DNA of 64,000 bases from Tolypocladium sp. Sup5 PDA-1 (Eukaryota > Ascomycota > Sordariomycetes > Hypocreales > Ophiocordycipitaceae): the NCBI GenBank assembly GCA_000750105.3, contig JPHH03000081.1, forward strand, positions 46,695-110,694, given 5' to 3'. Under the pieces are notes generated by a model that was given only the letters and a program-made list of their open reading frames with translations, was not told the origin of the DNA and ran no database searches. The position numbers were made by a program, and so were the translations under genes. This document shows positions 41,968-52,984 of this stretch, in pieces (position 1 is the first letter of the stretch; each line of letters opens with the position of its first letter).

Positions 41968-42993
41968 ATGGCTGCCGCCACCACCCGCAAGGCCCTCATC
42001 TCCGCCTTCGGCGACGTCTCCAACCTCGCCGTCGTCTCCGCGCGGATACCCGCCCCCGCCCGCAACGAGGCCCAGGTCGCCGTCGTCTACAGCGGCTTCT
42101 CCGGCGCCGACATCAACATGCGCCTCGGCTGGCTCCCGATGCAAAAGGCCGCGCCGCTGACCCCCGGGTACTGCTTCGTCGGGCGCGTCAAAGCCAACGG
42201 CCCCGGCAGCTCCAAGTTCGCGCCCGGCGCCGTCGTCGCCGCCGTCACCGTCTACGACTCGCAGTCGGAGCTCATCAACATCCCCGAAAAGTACCTCTGC
42301 CCCGTTCCCCAGGGGCTCGACCTGCAGGCGGCGTGCGCGCTGCCGCTCGACTGGAACACGGCGTACGGCATGGTGATGCGCACCGCCAGGGTCTCCGCCG
42401 GCCAGCGCGTCTTCGTCCACGGCCTGAGCGGCGCCGTGGGCTACGCCGTCATGGCCCTGTGCCAGCTGCAGGGCGCCGTCGTCTACGGCACCGCCTCGCT
42501 GCGCAACCACGAGGAGCTGCGCCGGCTGGGCGCCCACCCCTTCGTCTACACCGACAAGGACTGGATCGCCGCGATGCAGGCCCTCGGCGGCGCCCACGCC
42601 GTCTTCGACCCCCTCGGCTTCGAGAGCTTCGACGAGTCCTACGCCATCCTGTGCACCGCCCAACCCAGCCGCCTCGTCGGTTACGGCGGCAACCTCGCTG
42701 CGCTGACGGGCGGCAAGAAGCGCTCCCAGATTCCCTACGTGCTCAGGATGCTGGCGCGCAACGCGGCCGTCTGGTCGAACAAGGCCACGAGCTTCTACTT
42801 CATCACGCGCGACGACAAGAACTTCCAGCCGGACCTGGCCGCGCTCATGGAGCTGGCGCGCGAGGGCCGCGTCCGGGTGCCCATCAAGCACGTCTGGGCG
42901 CTCGACGACATCAGGGAGGCGCACGAGAGCTGGGGCAAGCTGCACGGCATGGGGTCCATCCTGGTGCGCGTGTCAGACGAGGCCGCTTTCTGA
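41968..42993 (+). CDS. quinone-oxidoreductase-like MDR (NADPH-dependent)
   Basis: The 341-residue single-exon protein is a medium-chain dehydrogenase/reductase without catalytic zinc: the GroES-like N-terminal half has FVGRVKANGPGSSKFAPGA but no zinc-binding cysteines. The Rossmann segment reads VFVHGLSGAVGYAVMALCQL, the nucleotide-binding loop of the quinone-oxidoreductase subfamily. The likely reaction is NADPH-dependent reduction of a quinone or enone. The start in GCCATGG is preceded by a CT-rich leader and TATA. No cluster partner is visible. Confidence 0.85.
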   Translation: MAAATTRKALISAFGDVSNLAVVSARIPAPARNEAQVAVVYSGFSGADINMRLGWLPMQKAAPLTPGYCFVGRVKANGPGSSKFAPGAVVAAVTVYDSQSELINIPEKYLCPVPQGLDLQAACALPLDWNTAYGMVMRTARVSAGQRVFVHGLSGAVGYAVMALCQLQGAVVYGTASLRNHEELRRLGAHPFVYTDKDWIAAMQALGGAHAVFDPLGFESFDESYAILCTAQPSRLVGYGGNLAALTGGKKRSQIPYVLRMLARNAAVWSNKATSFYFITRDDKNFQPDLAALMELAREGRVRVPIKHVWALDDIREAHESWGKLHGMGSILVRVSDEAAF

Positions 42994-43214
42994 TGGCGAG
43001 AAGTGCTTCTTTGCTTACGGGATATCATGGCGCAAGGCTACACTGGCGTTGGCTGTTTAATATACCTTAACTTCCAAGGAAGACGCGATATATATTTTCC
43101 CCTTTTATACATGTTCTTGACTGAGAAGACTTGCGTTGCCACGACTGCATACAGACGTCACACCAATGCACCTGCATCACCTACATCTGGTACCTTTAAT
43201 GACCCGCACTCCTC

Positions 43215-43808
43215 TCAGTTGCTCGTAAAGTAGTTGGCCGCGAGAATCGGCCCCAGATTGACCTGCTTCTCCCAGTCGTCCAAACTATATCTCATCCTGC
43301 CCCAGACACCCATCTTGGCGCCATTCGGCGGCGCATGAGCCTTGGCGTCGAACCCGGTGGGCTGCTCGTACAGGAAGAAGCAGTACCTGTGCGGGGCGCT
43401 CCCCGGCGGCGGCGCGGGGCCAATGTAATCGGCGACAAAGGGGTCCGTGGCCGTCAACAGGGTCTTCCCGTGCTTTTGCTCGGGCTTCAGGCCGGACTGG
43501 ATCCAGTGCAGGATCGGGCCGAGCACGTCAAAGGATGGGAACGGCGCGTCGATGTCGAGGCCGATAACGAGGTAAGTTCCCTCCGGGTTGGGTACGTTGA
43601 AGCTCAACTCGGGAGCTTCCTGGGCGTCTGAAATATAAAATGCGTGAGCATTGGAGTAGTTATGTATGCGTTGGATGTACTGCTTACCAGCCCTGGGAAT
43701 GTACAATCCAGGCTCGACGGTGTGCTTGCCGGTGGTCACGCCGAGCACCTTGGACTTGTCCTTTTCGATGAGGGCCAAGCCGGCCTTGATACTTTCGTTT
43801 GAGGGCAT
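43215..43808 (-). CDS. PEBP-family protein (phosphatidylethanolamine-binding-like)
   Basis: Exons 43808-43688 and 43627-43215 give 177 residues. The 60-bp intron (GTAAGC...TTTCAG) is stop-free and divisible by three; removing it joins YIPRA and DAQEAPELSF. The family signature is seen in YLVIGLDIDAPFPSF and GPILHWIQSGL (anion-binding pocket), with PHRYCFFLYEQP further on. Family members include the yeast carboxypeptidase Y inhibitor Tfs1 and lipid-binding regulators; the role here is open. Compared with most members the start is the ATG after an upstream open frame without similarity. Confidence 0.85.
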   Translation of the reverse strand: MPSNESIKAGLALIEKDKSKVLGVTTGKHTVEPGLYIPRAGKQYIQRIHNYSNAHAFYISDAQEAPELSFNVPNPEGTYLVIGLDIDAPFPSFDVLGPILHWIQSGLKPEQKHGKTLLTATDPFVADYIGPAPPPGSAPHRYCFFLYEQPTGFDAKAHAPPNGAKMGVWGRMRYSLDDWEKQVNLGPILAANYFTSN

Positions 43809-44817
43809 TCTGATTGTTTTGTTTGTCGATGAGAGCTGATGAAAGATTGCCGTCAAGCTCTTTATGACGTCTTTCTTGATGGCCGGGTCACGTCGTTCAC
43901 TTTGGCGTGGCACTCACTGAATCACAGAGCTTAAATCCGGCTATATCCACCAAGGCGCCAGACCGCTCGGAACTTGCCACCGAGCGAGCACCTGCTGCTT
44001 TTCGACTCGAGGCCAGTGCATTGTGCTTCTGCGAGCATCTGCACACACTTAACCATGACAATTGGCTCTGGTGTGTTACCATGTTCTCCACCATGACTGA
44101 ACAGCAACAGTAAACCTTTATGGAAACAAGCGTAGGGGACAGGTGCTTTGCTACAACGTTGCTGATGATGAAGCAGCTTGCAAGCACGGCCATATCGGTA
44201 CTAACACGAGTAAGTCCGAACAGAGGGAGCATCGCCATTTCGACGTCACAGCGAAACATCATCGCATCCAGTAACATTTCATACAAACCAGCTCATTTTA
44301 CGAATCGACCCCATGTCGGTGCCGAATCGGCGGAACGAAATGCTACTTGACTTCCGCGCCTCCACTTGCGCCGTCGATTTGCCTATACGGATAGAGGATA
44401 TCAGACTGGCGTAAAGCTCAAGCTCATTTGAGCGTGTTGTTCAAACCTCGCACTTTACTCGGGACGTGATGCGATTGACTGTTTTCTAGATGCTGTTCAG
44501 CGTGTGGCGGCGGGTCTTTTCTGCTAATCATCCAAATCCTTTTGGGAAGTTGAGGGAAGTTGGGATATCCTACGACGTTGTCTGAGGAAGCCCAACTCCA
44601 GGACTGTTGGGCCACATGAGAAAGCCACACACTATTATTATATCTACACTTGGGGCCGCTCTGGAGATGGTGCGCAGCCCCGCGCCCACGGAGGGGGCCG
44701 TCCCTCACTCAAAGGCGCTCAAGGCACTATTAATACCTGTGCCGCAAATATGGGGGATCTGACCCCCTCCGTCCCTCTCTTTCTTCAATGCCATTGAATC
44801 CGGCCGTTTGCCTCGCC
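43809..44817. other. divergent intergenic region
   Basis: About 1 kb between the PEBP gene and the beta-lactamase-like gene. No gene is supported. A T-rich region just before 44788 forms the leader of the right-hand gene. Confidence 0.4.
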
Positions 44818-46026
44818 ATGGCCGACGACATCGAGACTAGCTTCCAGGCCGCCATCGAGGCCGGCAAGATCAACGGCGCCGTCATCTGTGCCACCGACGC
44901 CGAGGGTCGCTTCGTCTACGACAAGGCGCTCGGCGAGCGCACCCTGCTGTCGGGCGAGAGGCGCCCGCAGCGGCTCGACGACGTGCTGTACCTGGCCTCG
45001 GCCACCAAGCTCATCACCACCATCGCCGCCCTGCAGTGCGTCGAGGACGGCCTGCTGACCCTGACCGGCGACCTGTCGTCGGTTGCGCCCGAGCTCGCGG
45101 CCAAGCAGGTCATCACCGGCTTTTCCGACGACGGCGAAACCCCTCTGCTCGAGCCGCCGGCCCGCCCCATCACGCTCGAGATGCTGCTCACGCACAGCTC
45201 CGGCGTCAGCTACGACTTCCTGAACCCGCACGTCGCCCGGTGGCGCGAGAAGTTCGCCCCTGCGCAAGACGGCGCGCGCCGGCCGGTCGAGGAGGCGTTC
45301 AGCTACCCGCTCGGCTTCCAGCCCGGCGCCGGCTGGATGTACGGCCCCGGGCTCGACTGGGCCGGCCGCCTGGTGGAGCGGGTGACGGGCCGCACGCTGG
45401 GCGAGCGCATGCAGGAGCGCATCTTCGACCCGCTCGGCATCGACGCCCAGTTCTACCCGGTCACCCGCGAGGACCGGCGCGCCCGCCTCGTCGACCTGAA
45501 CCCGCACGACCCCGACGGCCTCGGCCGCGCCGTGCTCGGCGGCGGCGGCGACATGAACAAGCGCAGCCGCGGGGACTTTGGCGGCCACGGCCTCTTCATG
45601 CCGGGCGCCGACTACGTCAAGGTTCTGCGCTCGCTGCTGGCCGGCGACGGCAAGCTGCTCAAGCCCGCCACCGTCGACGACCTGTTCCAGCACCGCCTCA
45701 GCCCCCCGGCGACCGTGGGGCACCGGGCCGCGCTGGCCGGCCCCATGGGCGTCTTCTTCCGCGTGGGCGTTGACCCCGAAACGGAGATGGGCCACGGCTT
45801 GGGCGGCCTGCTGACGCTGCAGGATGTCGACGGCTGGTACGGCGAGCGTACGCTGACCTGGGGCGGCGGCCTGACGCTCACCTGGTTCATCGATCGCAGC
45901 AACGGCCTGTGCGGCGTCGGCGCCATCCAGGCCACGCTGCCGGTCGACGTCGACGCTGTGGCCGCACTAAAGCAGACCTTCCGCCGCGACGTCTACCGCA
46001 AGCACGCCGCGTGGAAGGAGCAGTAG
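44818..46026 (+). CDS. beta-lactamase/LovD-like serine hydrolase or acyltransferase
   Basis: The 402-residue protein has the class C serine-hydrolase signature SATK at residues 61-64 (nucleophile Ser, base Lys) and a Tyr in YGPGLDW at about 175. HSSGVSYDF and the C-terminal TWGGGLTLTWFID supply the remaining fold. These features define family VIII esterases and LovD-type transesterases, which move acyl groups in fungal polyketide pathways. No polyketide synthase is present in the window, so a hydrolase role is equally likely. A second ATG 30 bases upstream (44788) is possible; 44818 has the better context GCCATGG. Very GC-rich third positions. Confidence 0.85.
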   Translation: MADDIETSFQAAIEAGKINGAVICATDAEGRFVYDKALGERTLLSGERRPQRLDDVLYLASATKLITTIAALQCVEDGLLTLTGDLSSVAPELAAKQVITGFSDDGETPLLEPPARPITLEMLLTHSSGVSYDFLNPHVARWREKFAPAQDGARRPVEEAFSYPLGFQPGAGWMYGPGLDWAGRLVERVTGRTLGERMQERIFDPLGIDAQFYPVTREDRRARLVDLNPHDPDGLGRAVLGGGGDMNKRSRGDFGGHGLFMPGADYVKVLRSLLAGDGKLLKPATVDDLFQHRLSPPATVGHRAALAGPMGVFFRVGVDPETEMGHGLGGLLTLQDVDGWYGERTLTWGGGLTLTWFIDRSNGLCGVGAIQATLPVDVDAVAALKQTFRRDVYRKHAAWKEQ

Positions 46027-46670
46027 CAGGCCTCATGGCGATGAAGACGGAAGAGTATACAGAAGTCGACACGCCTCATATCTGCCTTTCCAGCAACAGA
46101 CAAAGGAACCCGACGAAGCCTTTTGATGAAGCCCACCCATCCCCCCTCTCATCTCTATTACTCATCTTTCCGCTTCTTCGGCCCGTCGTTGCGTTTTATC
46201 GTTCGGCCCTCCGTCGGCCCCGCATGCCCTAGTGGCGGCTTCCGGCGTCGGCTCCAATCCGAGTCCGTCCACCAGGGGCCGCCGGCCGACCGAACCGATC
46301 TATTTTCCTTTTTGGGTATTAGTTGGCAAAACTGGCAGATCAGTCTGGGCAATTGGCTTTCGCTCGGCCCTACGTACATCTCGATCTGTAGCTCAGTGTC
46401 GCAGCCCGCGTTGTTGCCGTCGGATCGGACCAAACGCTCCGGGTCCGTGACGTCAACAGTCAACACCTACCTCAGATTGTCGTCGTCATAATGAGCATGT
46501 CTGTGATGATGATGATGAGGAGAATGGCATCGGCATGTATGTAGTATCTGGCGCCGGCGAATAAATAAATACTAGTCGTTATAAAGGTTGCCGCCGACTT
46601 GTCCTGCGTAGTAAAGTCAGCACGACAAGCAGGTCCAGCAATCTACAATTCTACAGTACAACGACGCATA
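46027..46670. other. intergenic
   Basis: The 644 bp contain no gene I can support; a tandem gatgatgatgatgagg run lies at about 46505-46522. Confidence 0.4.
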
Positions 46671-48206
46671 ATGGCAGCATCGCAAGCAGCCTACGCCGTG
46701 GAAAAAGCCATCGGCCACGATACCAATGCCGTGACACAACAAGATGTGTCCAACAATCAAGGCACCGGCTCGGCGAGTCAAACCATGAAGGCCCTCGTCT
46801 GGATGGGCAAGAACAAAGTCGAAATGGGTGCGCCGCATGCTTCGCCTTCAAACGGACGCTCACTGACTGTATGACTTCAGCCGACGTCCCCAGGCCCACC
46901 ATCCTCGAAGACCGCGACGTCATCCTCAAAGTCACGGGCTCGACCGTCTGCGGCTCCGACCTGCACCTCCTGCACTCGGTCGTCGTGCAGCTCTCCAAGG
47001 GCGACATCCTGGGCCACGAGTTCTGCGGCGTCGTCGACCAGGTCGGCCCCGGCGCCCGGGGCAAGATCAAGGTCGGCAAGCGGTACGTCGCGTCGTTCCA
47101 GATTGCCTGCGGGGACTGCTTCTTCTGCAAGCAGAAACTGTCGTCGCAGTGCGAGAGGACGAACGCCAACACGACAGCCAAGGGCATGTACGGCGGGAGG
47201 ACGGCGGGGCTTTTTGGATTCTCGCACTTCACGGGCGGGTTTGCGGGCGGACAGGCCGAGTATGTGCGTGTGCCGTTGGGGGATGTGAATCTGCTTGAGA
47301 TCCCGGACGGTGTGCCGGATGAAAAAGGTTGGTTCTCCTCAGGTAACAAAGGGGTTTGCGATTGAAGGGGGGATGCTGACGAAAGGCAAAGCTCTCTACC
47401 TTTCCGATGTGCTCGCCACCTCGTACAACTGCGTCAAAGACACAGCCGTCTACCCCGGAGATGAAGTCGCCGTCTTCGGCGCCGGCCCGATCGGTCAAAT
47501 GGCCGGCGTCTTTGCCCTCGGCGAGGGCGCCAAGAAGGTCATCTTTGTCGACACGGAGCCGCGTCTCTCTTTCATGAAGGAGCACTTCCCCAAGGAGCAC
47601 CGGGATAAACTTGAGCTTGTCGACTTCAAGAAGCTCTCCCACGGGGTCACGTCGAGCGAAACGGTCGTCAGCCGACTCAAGGACCTCTGCGGCGGACGAG
47701 GCCCCGACGTGGCGCTCGAATGCGCGGCAGGCGAGTACGCAAAGGGCTGGATGCACTGGCTCGAGATTGCAACGGGCGCCGAGACGGATACCAGTGAGAT
47801 TATCAACGAGATGGTCGAGGGCGTCCGCAACTATGGTCGGTGTGGCGTGACCGGCGTCTACGTCGGATACGTGCGTCCCTTGCCTTTCATGTAACAAACC
47901 TATGTAGTAAGAGCTGACATGCATCAGACAAACCACTTCAACGTCGGCTCGCTCATGCAGCGCGGCATCAGGCTCATCGGCAACGGCCAGGCGCCGGTGC
48001 ACAAGTACTGGGAAGAGCTGCTGGCCATGATCCAGAAGGGCGAGCTGGACCCGCTGCAGATGGTGTCTCACCGCGTGCAGCTCGAGGACCTGGACAAGGT
48101 TTACTACAAGTTTGAGGCCAGGGAGGACAGAATGCAAAAGGTGTTTGTCGAGACCAAGTTTTCGTTTCCGGCGGCGCAGGGCTCGCCGGCGCTGACGAGG
48201 TATTGA
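46671..48206 (+). CDS. zinc-dependent alcohol dehydrogenase
   Basis: Exons 46671-46827, 46881-47327, 47392-47870 and 47928-48206 give 453 residues with consistent phases. Catalytic-zinc residues appear in CGSDLH (C76) and GHEFCG (H98, E99). The structural-zinc loop is CGDCFFCKQKLSSQC. The cofactor loop is VFGAGPIGQMAG followed by IFVDTEPRL, suggesting NAD. The length and long insert after the zinc loop resemble the glutathione-independent formaldehyde dehydrogenase-like branch of the family. Introns are GTGCGC...TTCAG, GTTGGT...GCAAAG and GTGCGT...CTGAC...ATCAG. The substrate is unknown; no cluster partners are seen. Confidence 0.88.
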
Positions 48207-49879
48207 TGGGGATGTATCTTGCGGGGAGTTGGTGTCGGGTTGGCGTCATGGGGAGCCAATGTCGGATTGTAGGGGCGAGTCAAGCCTACTTCATCTTGTC
48301 GCTATAACGGTTTTCGTCCGATACCTGGCTCAGGCTTGGGGGGGATTTGTCGTTGAAAATAAAGTTCGATTGGCCTCTCCGAAGCTCGTGATGGATCAAT
48401 CGCCAAGATGTCGCAGATGCTTGGCTCTTAGTCGTCGAGGACTTGACCAAACATCGCACTCGGAATAGGCTTGCCTTTTAGAGCACTTTGGCAATTCGCC
48501 CCAAGGCTACTTGTTCTGCCTCTAAAGGTGGGAGCGCTCGTCCACATAGCCAAATCTACGACTTGTAATCAATGTGCAGGTAGGAAGCACCCTTCACATC
48601 GCCGCCGTGAATCCAAGCCTCACGTTTTCCCGGGGAACCCAACCCCGATTCAGTGCTACTATTTGCCCACATCTCAAGGCACGGTGAAACCTGACAATGA
48701 GAGCCAAAGAAAGTCTTGCGGCTCCAAAATTAGCCTATTTCGCCGCCTTGGTTATGACTTGGCTCCCTGGTGGGACGGGGAAGCTTAATGGCAGCGCATT
48801 AAATGCTTTGAAACGCTGCGCCCACTCGGGGGCAAGGTCAGACCCCGGAGGAATACCTGCAGGTACAACTCACCCGGGGCCCGAATGCGAAGACTTGCAA
48901 TCAAAGAAGCCAAGGCGCGGGATCGTCCGATTGCCAGACTTGCTTTTAGCCAAGAGGCGAAACTTGGGATGGCGTCAACAGGCGTTTCAGGCAACTAAGG
49001 CAGACGGCTCCTTGCAAGCCGATAGCGGTTAGCTCGGCAATCCTCCGACATAGAACTTGTAAACAAGACTGGGGTAGGAGCTGTAACAGCAAAGCCACCT
49101 TGCTCATGTTTGGAAACTATCCGTTACGTGCTAGGGGTCGGATGCGTGCTCAACCGAAGCCATCGTCCGTTTGGAGCACGTATGCATGGGAAAGGTGCCG
49201 GCGCTAGATACCGGCCTATCAACCATGGTTCTCGGGCGGCGCGCTTTGAGCTCTCGCAGCCGGCTCGGACAGAGAGTCCTCCAGGTTAATTAAAGTTACT
49301 CAATCACAGGGTTTCATTAGTGTTTGCACTGTGATCATGCTCTCGTTGCCCGGAACTCGAGCGAAAAGAGCTACCAGCTAGTACTTTCGACGGACACCAA
49401 CAGCCCTCGACGAGTTTGAAGCGGGCTTACAAGGCGCAACGATTCGGGACCAACATGCCGTCTGTTTCTCGTGGTAGAGGCCTAGCTAGTCTGAAGATTC
49501 ATCTGCTCTGGTCGGATAGATCTTGCCGTTTAGAAGGCCCCCTGTCACTCGTGGCCTTCTAGACTGGAGGCGGCCACTCCAACAACCGAACGTGGCTGAC
49601 GTTTGCTATGTTACAGATGGATGCTGTCTCGCGTTGACTCGTCAAGACGCCGGAGCCATTCTATGCCAGTGGTAGGAGCAGAACCTCGAGCTACTGCCGC
49701 AATCGCAACAGCCGGGCATGGAGTATAATAAGGCAGCTTCCACCGCTCCTCCTCCGATCTTACAACAAGACCTTTAGAAGACAAAACGACCAATCAACCA
49801 CTAGCCCCTAATTCACACTCATTTACGGATACGCAACTCCTACTTTACGCAACTACTACTACTCCAAACAATAAACATA
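48207..49879. other. gene-poor spacer
   Basis: About 1.67 kb. I find no coding signal that I can support. TATAATAAG at about 49723-49731 lies some 150 bp before the next start codon. Confidence 0.4.
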
Positions 49880-50317
49880 ATGAAGGTCTCCACCGCGGCA
49901 TTCGTCCTCACCCTCCTCACTGGCGCGCTGGCCGCGCCGCAGGCCGGCGTCGTCTCCGGCTCGGACAAGCGCGACATCGCGGCCCGAGACTTCCAGGGCT
50001 CCGGCGCGCACGCCGCCGTGGACGTCAGGAACGTCGACGCCGCGGTCACCCTTGAGCAACGCGAGGCCCCTTTCGACGCTGAGGACGAGGACGGGCTAGA
50101 GGCGCGGGCGGCGAAGAAGAAGGCCAAGGGCAAGAAGAAGGCGGCCAAGGGGAAGAAGAAGGCGGCCAAGAAGGCCAAGAAGGCGGCCAAGGGAGCCAAG
50201 AAGGCGGCCAAGGGAGCCAAGGCGGCCAAGGCGGCCAAGGCGGACAAGGCCGACGCGGCCGACGCGGCGGCGCCGGCCAGGGTGACGAGCTCCTTCGACG
50301 CGCCGGGGGTAGTCTAG
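49880..50317 (+). CDS. secreted Lys/Ala-rich (histone H1-like) protein
   Basis: The 145-residue single-exon protein begins with a signal peptide (MKVSTAAFVLTLLTGALAAP). A KR pair near residue 30 (SDKRDIAARD) is a possible Kex2 site. An acidic block (DAEDEDG) follows, and then residues about 75-125 consist of KKAAKGKKKAAKKAKK-type repeats with Ala, Gly and Lys only. The basic repeat resembles the tail of histone H1, but the signal peptide argues for export. A cationic antimicrobial or cell-wall/DNA-binding role is possible; none is established. Codon repeats (aaggcggccaag) suggest expansion by slippage. Confidence 0.7.
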   Translation: MKVSTAAFVLTLLTGALAAPQAGVVSGSDKRDIAARDFQGSGAHAAVDVRNVDAAVTLEQREAPFDAEDEDGLEARAAKKKAKGKKKAAKGKKKAAKKAKKAAKGAKKAAKGAKAAKAAKADKADAADAAAPARVTSSFDAPGVV

Positions 50318-50919
50318 TTTTCGATGCAGAACTTACGACAAACAAATGCCACCGGTAACGACTGTTAGCGTTTCTTATTATTACCGTTATTTCCCGTGAT
50401 TTTGCGCGCCCTCTATTGCGATTGATGCAGAGATCGCCCCAACGCTGCGCAGCACCTGGCGTAACTGTCGATTCCCGGCTGACCTGGCGCATCGTATGCC
50501 GGGCGGATCGCCGCGCCCGCCCAGTCGCGCCTACGGTCTCCGTACGTAGACGCCACAGCCTCGAAGAGATATTTCGTATATACTCCGACAATGCTAATAA
50601 TGTAAGTTTCGCAAATCCATACGCTGGAGACCGACACGTAGTAAAGTGAACTAGGCACACGCATTGCAGGTGCAGATCGTCGCGACTCCCAACCTCCAAG
50701 GCCCGGTGATGTCACCGCCTTGACGTCACCGGCAACGGCACACGGTCACACAACATCCTCGTTCACCCAACAAACAATCTTGATACCGATCCTCACGAGT
50801 TAACTCTCAAAACCTTTCGACTTTCAAATCACGTTGAATCCATCATCCGCTCCGTACCAAAAACCACATTAGCGCAGGACCATCACGTCAAGCCACCACA
50901 GACGCTCTTCTGCGCCAAG
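50318..50919. other. intergenic
   Basis: The 602 bp have no supported gene. The right half holds a promoter with TGACGTCACCGG-like and CGTCA motifs just left of the next gene (around 50705-50735). Confidence 0.4.
50723..50730. promoter_or_regulatory. CRE/ATF-type palindrome candidate
   Basis: TGACGTCA at 50723-50730 is the perfect consensus of bZIP ATF/CREB-type factors. It lies about 190 bp before the 50920 start codon. A second near copy, gtgatgtcacc, is at about 50707-50717. Binding is inferred. Confidence 0.45.
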
Positions 50920-51330
50920 ATGCGCGACCCGACTAGAACCATCCTCCGCGCCTCCACCCGCCTCCGTCTCCCTCAGCTCCCCGGGCGCCACTTCTCCCTC
51001 TCCCCGGCAAGCCTCTCATCCGCCGACAACACCACCGCAACCGGCAAACCCGCCGATGCCGCCGTCGCCGACGGCGGCGGCTCTGGCGCAAAGGGCCGCA
51101 CCGGCGGCGGCTCAGCCCTCGGCAGCTCCTCGCCCAACGCCCCGTCCCGCCCCAAGGTCTTCAACGCGAGCGTCTCCGGGTCCGACGCAGGCAAGCAGCT
51201 TAACGAGGAGCAGAAGAAGGAGGTCGACGAGCACAACCGCCACTTTGCCAAGAAGCACGACCGCGGGCAGAGGGCCGAGGACGACAAGGTCGACAAGAAG
51301 TTTTGGAAGGACGACTCCAAGAAGGGCTAA
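50920..51330 (+). CDS. small protein, probable mitochondrial, function unknown
   Basis: The 136-residue protein begins MRDPTRTILRASTRLRLPQL, an Arg/Ser-rich, acid-free leader typical of a mitochondrial targeting peptide. A Gly/Ala/Ser-rich low-complexity middle follows. The C-terminal 45 residues (LNEEQKKEVDEHNRHFAKKHD...) form a highly charged helix, ending DDSKKG. Homologues occur as unnamed small proteins in Sordariomycetes. I do not assign a function. Confidence 0.7.
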   Translation: MRDPTRTILRASTRLRLPQLPGRHFSLSPASLSSADNTTATGKPADAAVADGGGSGAKGRTGGGSALGSSSPNAPSRPKVFNASVSGSDAGKQLNEEQKKEVDEHNRHFAKKHDRGQRAEDDKVDKKFWKDDSKKG

Positions 51331-52299
51331 ACACCATGTCCTGGGACGGAATCGACTTGTACTTGTACTCTACCTTTCACCGGCGTTAGTTTTGGTACAG
51401 CTTGCAGGAGACACGGGCATGAACAGGGCACGAGGCACGCTGTTCTGGTAGACAGGCAAGGGGCACACGACGATACCAGAGGGAAGGGAGACTGTATTAT
51501 TAGCCACCAGTCACTGTATAGGTAAAGAGCTGCAGTCGACTCATTACAACGTCAATTATTGCTGCCCGATTTGACACGGGCGACCGGCAGTTCTGGCATG
51601 TTTATGAACTAATCCTCCCGACTCTTGCGGCCCCCCTTGTGCAGGAAGGGTATTATCCTCAGCATCAACCGTCCAGCAGCTCAGATGACTTTCGAGCAGT
51701 CGACGAGCCTGTGTAGCAGTTCCAGCTTACACTAGGTCGTCTTACATCCTGTGCCCCCGCGTCTAGCAACCAGAATAGAGAGGCTCAGGCGTAGAGTTTC
51801 GAATCGCGCATCTCAACTCTGCTGCCAGGTCCAGACTTGTGCCACGCCATCTCGACAGACCTTGGCCCAGATTTGTGCCGGCCGCCGAGCAGGACATTCT
51901 CCAAGTCATCTCGAACTCGAGGCCACCGCACTCATGCGATGTGATTTCCTCCATCAAGTTATCCTCGCGTGCCTGCATTTATCTCGAGTCAGTCTGGGTT
52001 CTGCCATGTGAATGCTCAAGAAGTGGTGTGGAAAGAGGAGGGAGTCAGAGTAACTATGAACTTTAAATAGATCATTCAAGGCATGCCTTGTCAAATACAA
52101 TCTAGCGTAAGTTTGCTTCATCATAAAGGTGTGGAGGGTGTGGGCTCGAGAAGAAAACAAAGAGGTCTTACCATTACAACGAGTGTTGATTGGCATGGTA
52201 CAGCAGGGCGGACGTGCCAGCCGCAGTACAGCCTCGCGACCCGGCGTGCTCTTATTCATTGTCATTGCTCCGAGAAACAACGTGCCTGTTATTCGCTCA
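51331..52299. other. intergenic, convergent 3' ends
   Basis: About 970 bp between the small protein and the Svp26-like gene. No gene is supported. Confidence 0.4.
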
Positions 52300-52984
52300 T
52301 CATGGCCGGCCCAGGCTCGACGAGCCGGCAATCTCCCCAATCGCGCCGCGGACATAGTCCACCAGGGCCTTGACCATGCCCTGCGGCCGCGCCTTGCCGT
52401 CGACGCCGCGCACTGGCTCGGTCCCCATGGTGGGCAGCACGTTGTCGCCCGCAGACAGGCTGACAAACAGCGCAAAGGGCACCAGCCAGACGCACAAGCC
52501 AAAGTACGACGCAATCATCGTGAAGCTCGGCGCGTCGACCTGGTCGAGGTACGACGACCGCTGGTACGCGCGCGTCTGGCCGTGGGAGAAGTGCCGGAAC
52601 CACACGTAGTGGTCCAGCAGGACGAGGACTTGGGGCAATGTCAACTCAAGGCTTCCCACGGAGAGAACTGTACGGCATACCACACGAGAGGAGGAACAGC
52701 GGGTCGGCGAGCTTCACAAACGGGAAGCGCCGCATGTTGCCCAGATACACGACGTGCGCCGCGACCCCCAGCAGCGTCGACCAGAACGGAAACCCGTCGA
52801 CCAGCCACAGCGTCGCCTGCACGCCGATTATGGTGTATATCAGCCGCGTCAGGAGGCGCTTCGCCACGACCGTGTGCTCCTCGACGAGCTCCGAGAGGTA
52901 GTAGAGCCCGGACGCGATGGCCAGCGTCAGGAAGCAGAAGCCGAGGATGGCCCCCGCGTAGCCGATGAGCGGTAGAATCCACAT
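52300..52984 (-). CDS. svp26: Svp26/Erv26 (Tex261-type) ER-Golgi cargo adaptor
   Basis: Exons 52984-52681 and 52628-52300 give 210 residues. The intron is GTATGC...TTGAC...CCAAG, splitting a Val codon. The protein has four membrane segments beginning with WILPLIGYAGAILGFCFLTL, then LYYLSELVEEHTVVAKRLL, the family signature, and VLVLLDHYVWFRHF after the splice. In yeast Svp26 sits in COPII vesicles and escorts type II membrane proteins such as mannosyltransferases from the ER to the early Golgi. The start is the ATG of MWILPL; an upstream open frame has no family likeness. Confidence 0.88.
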
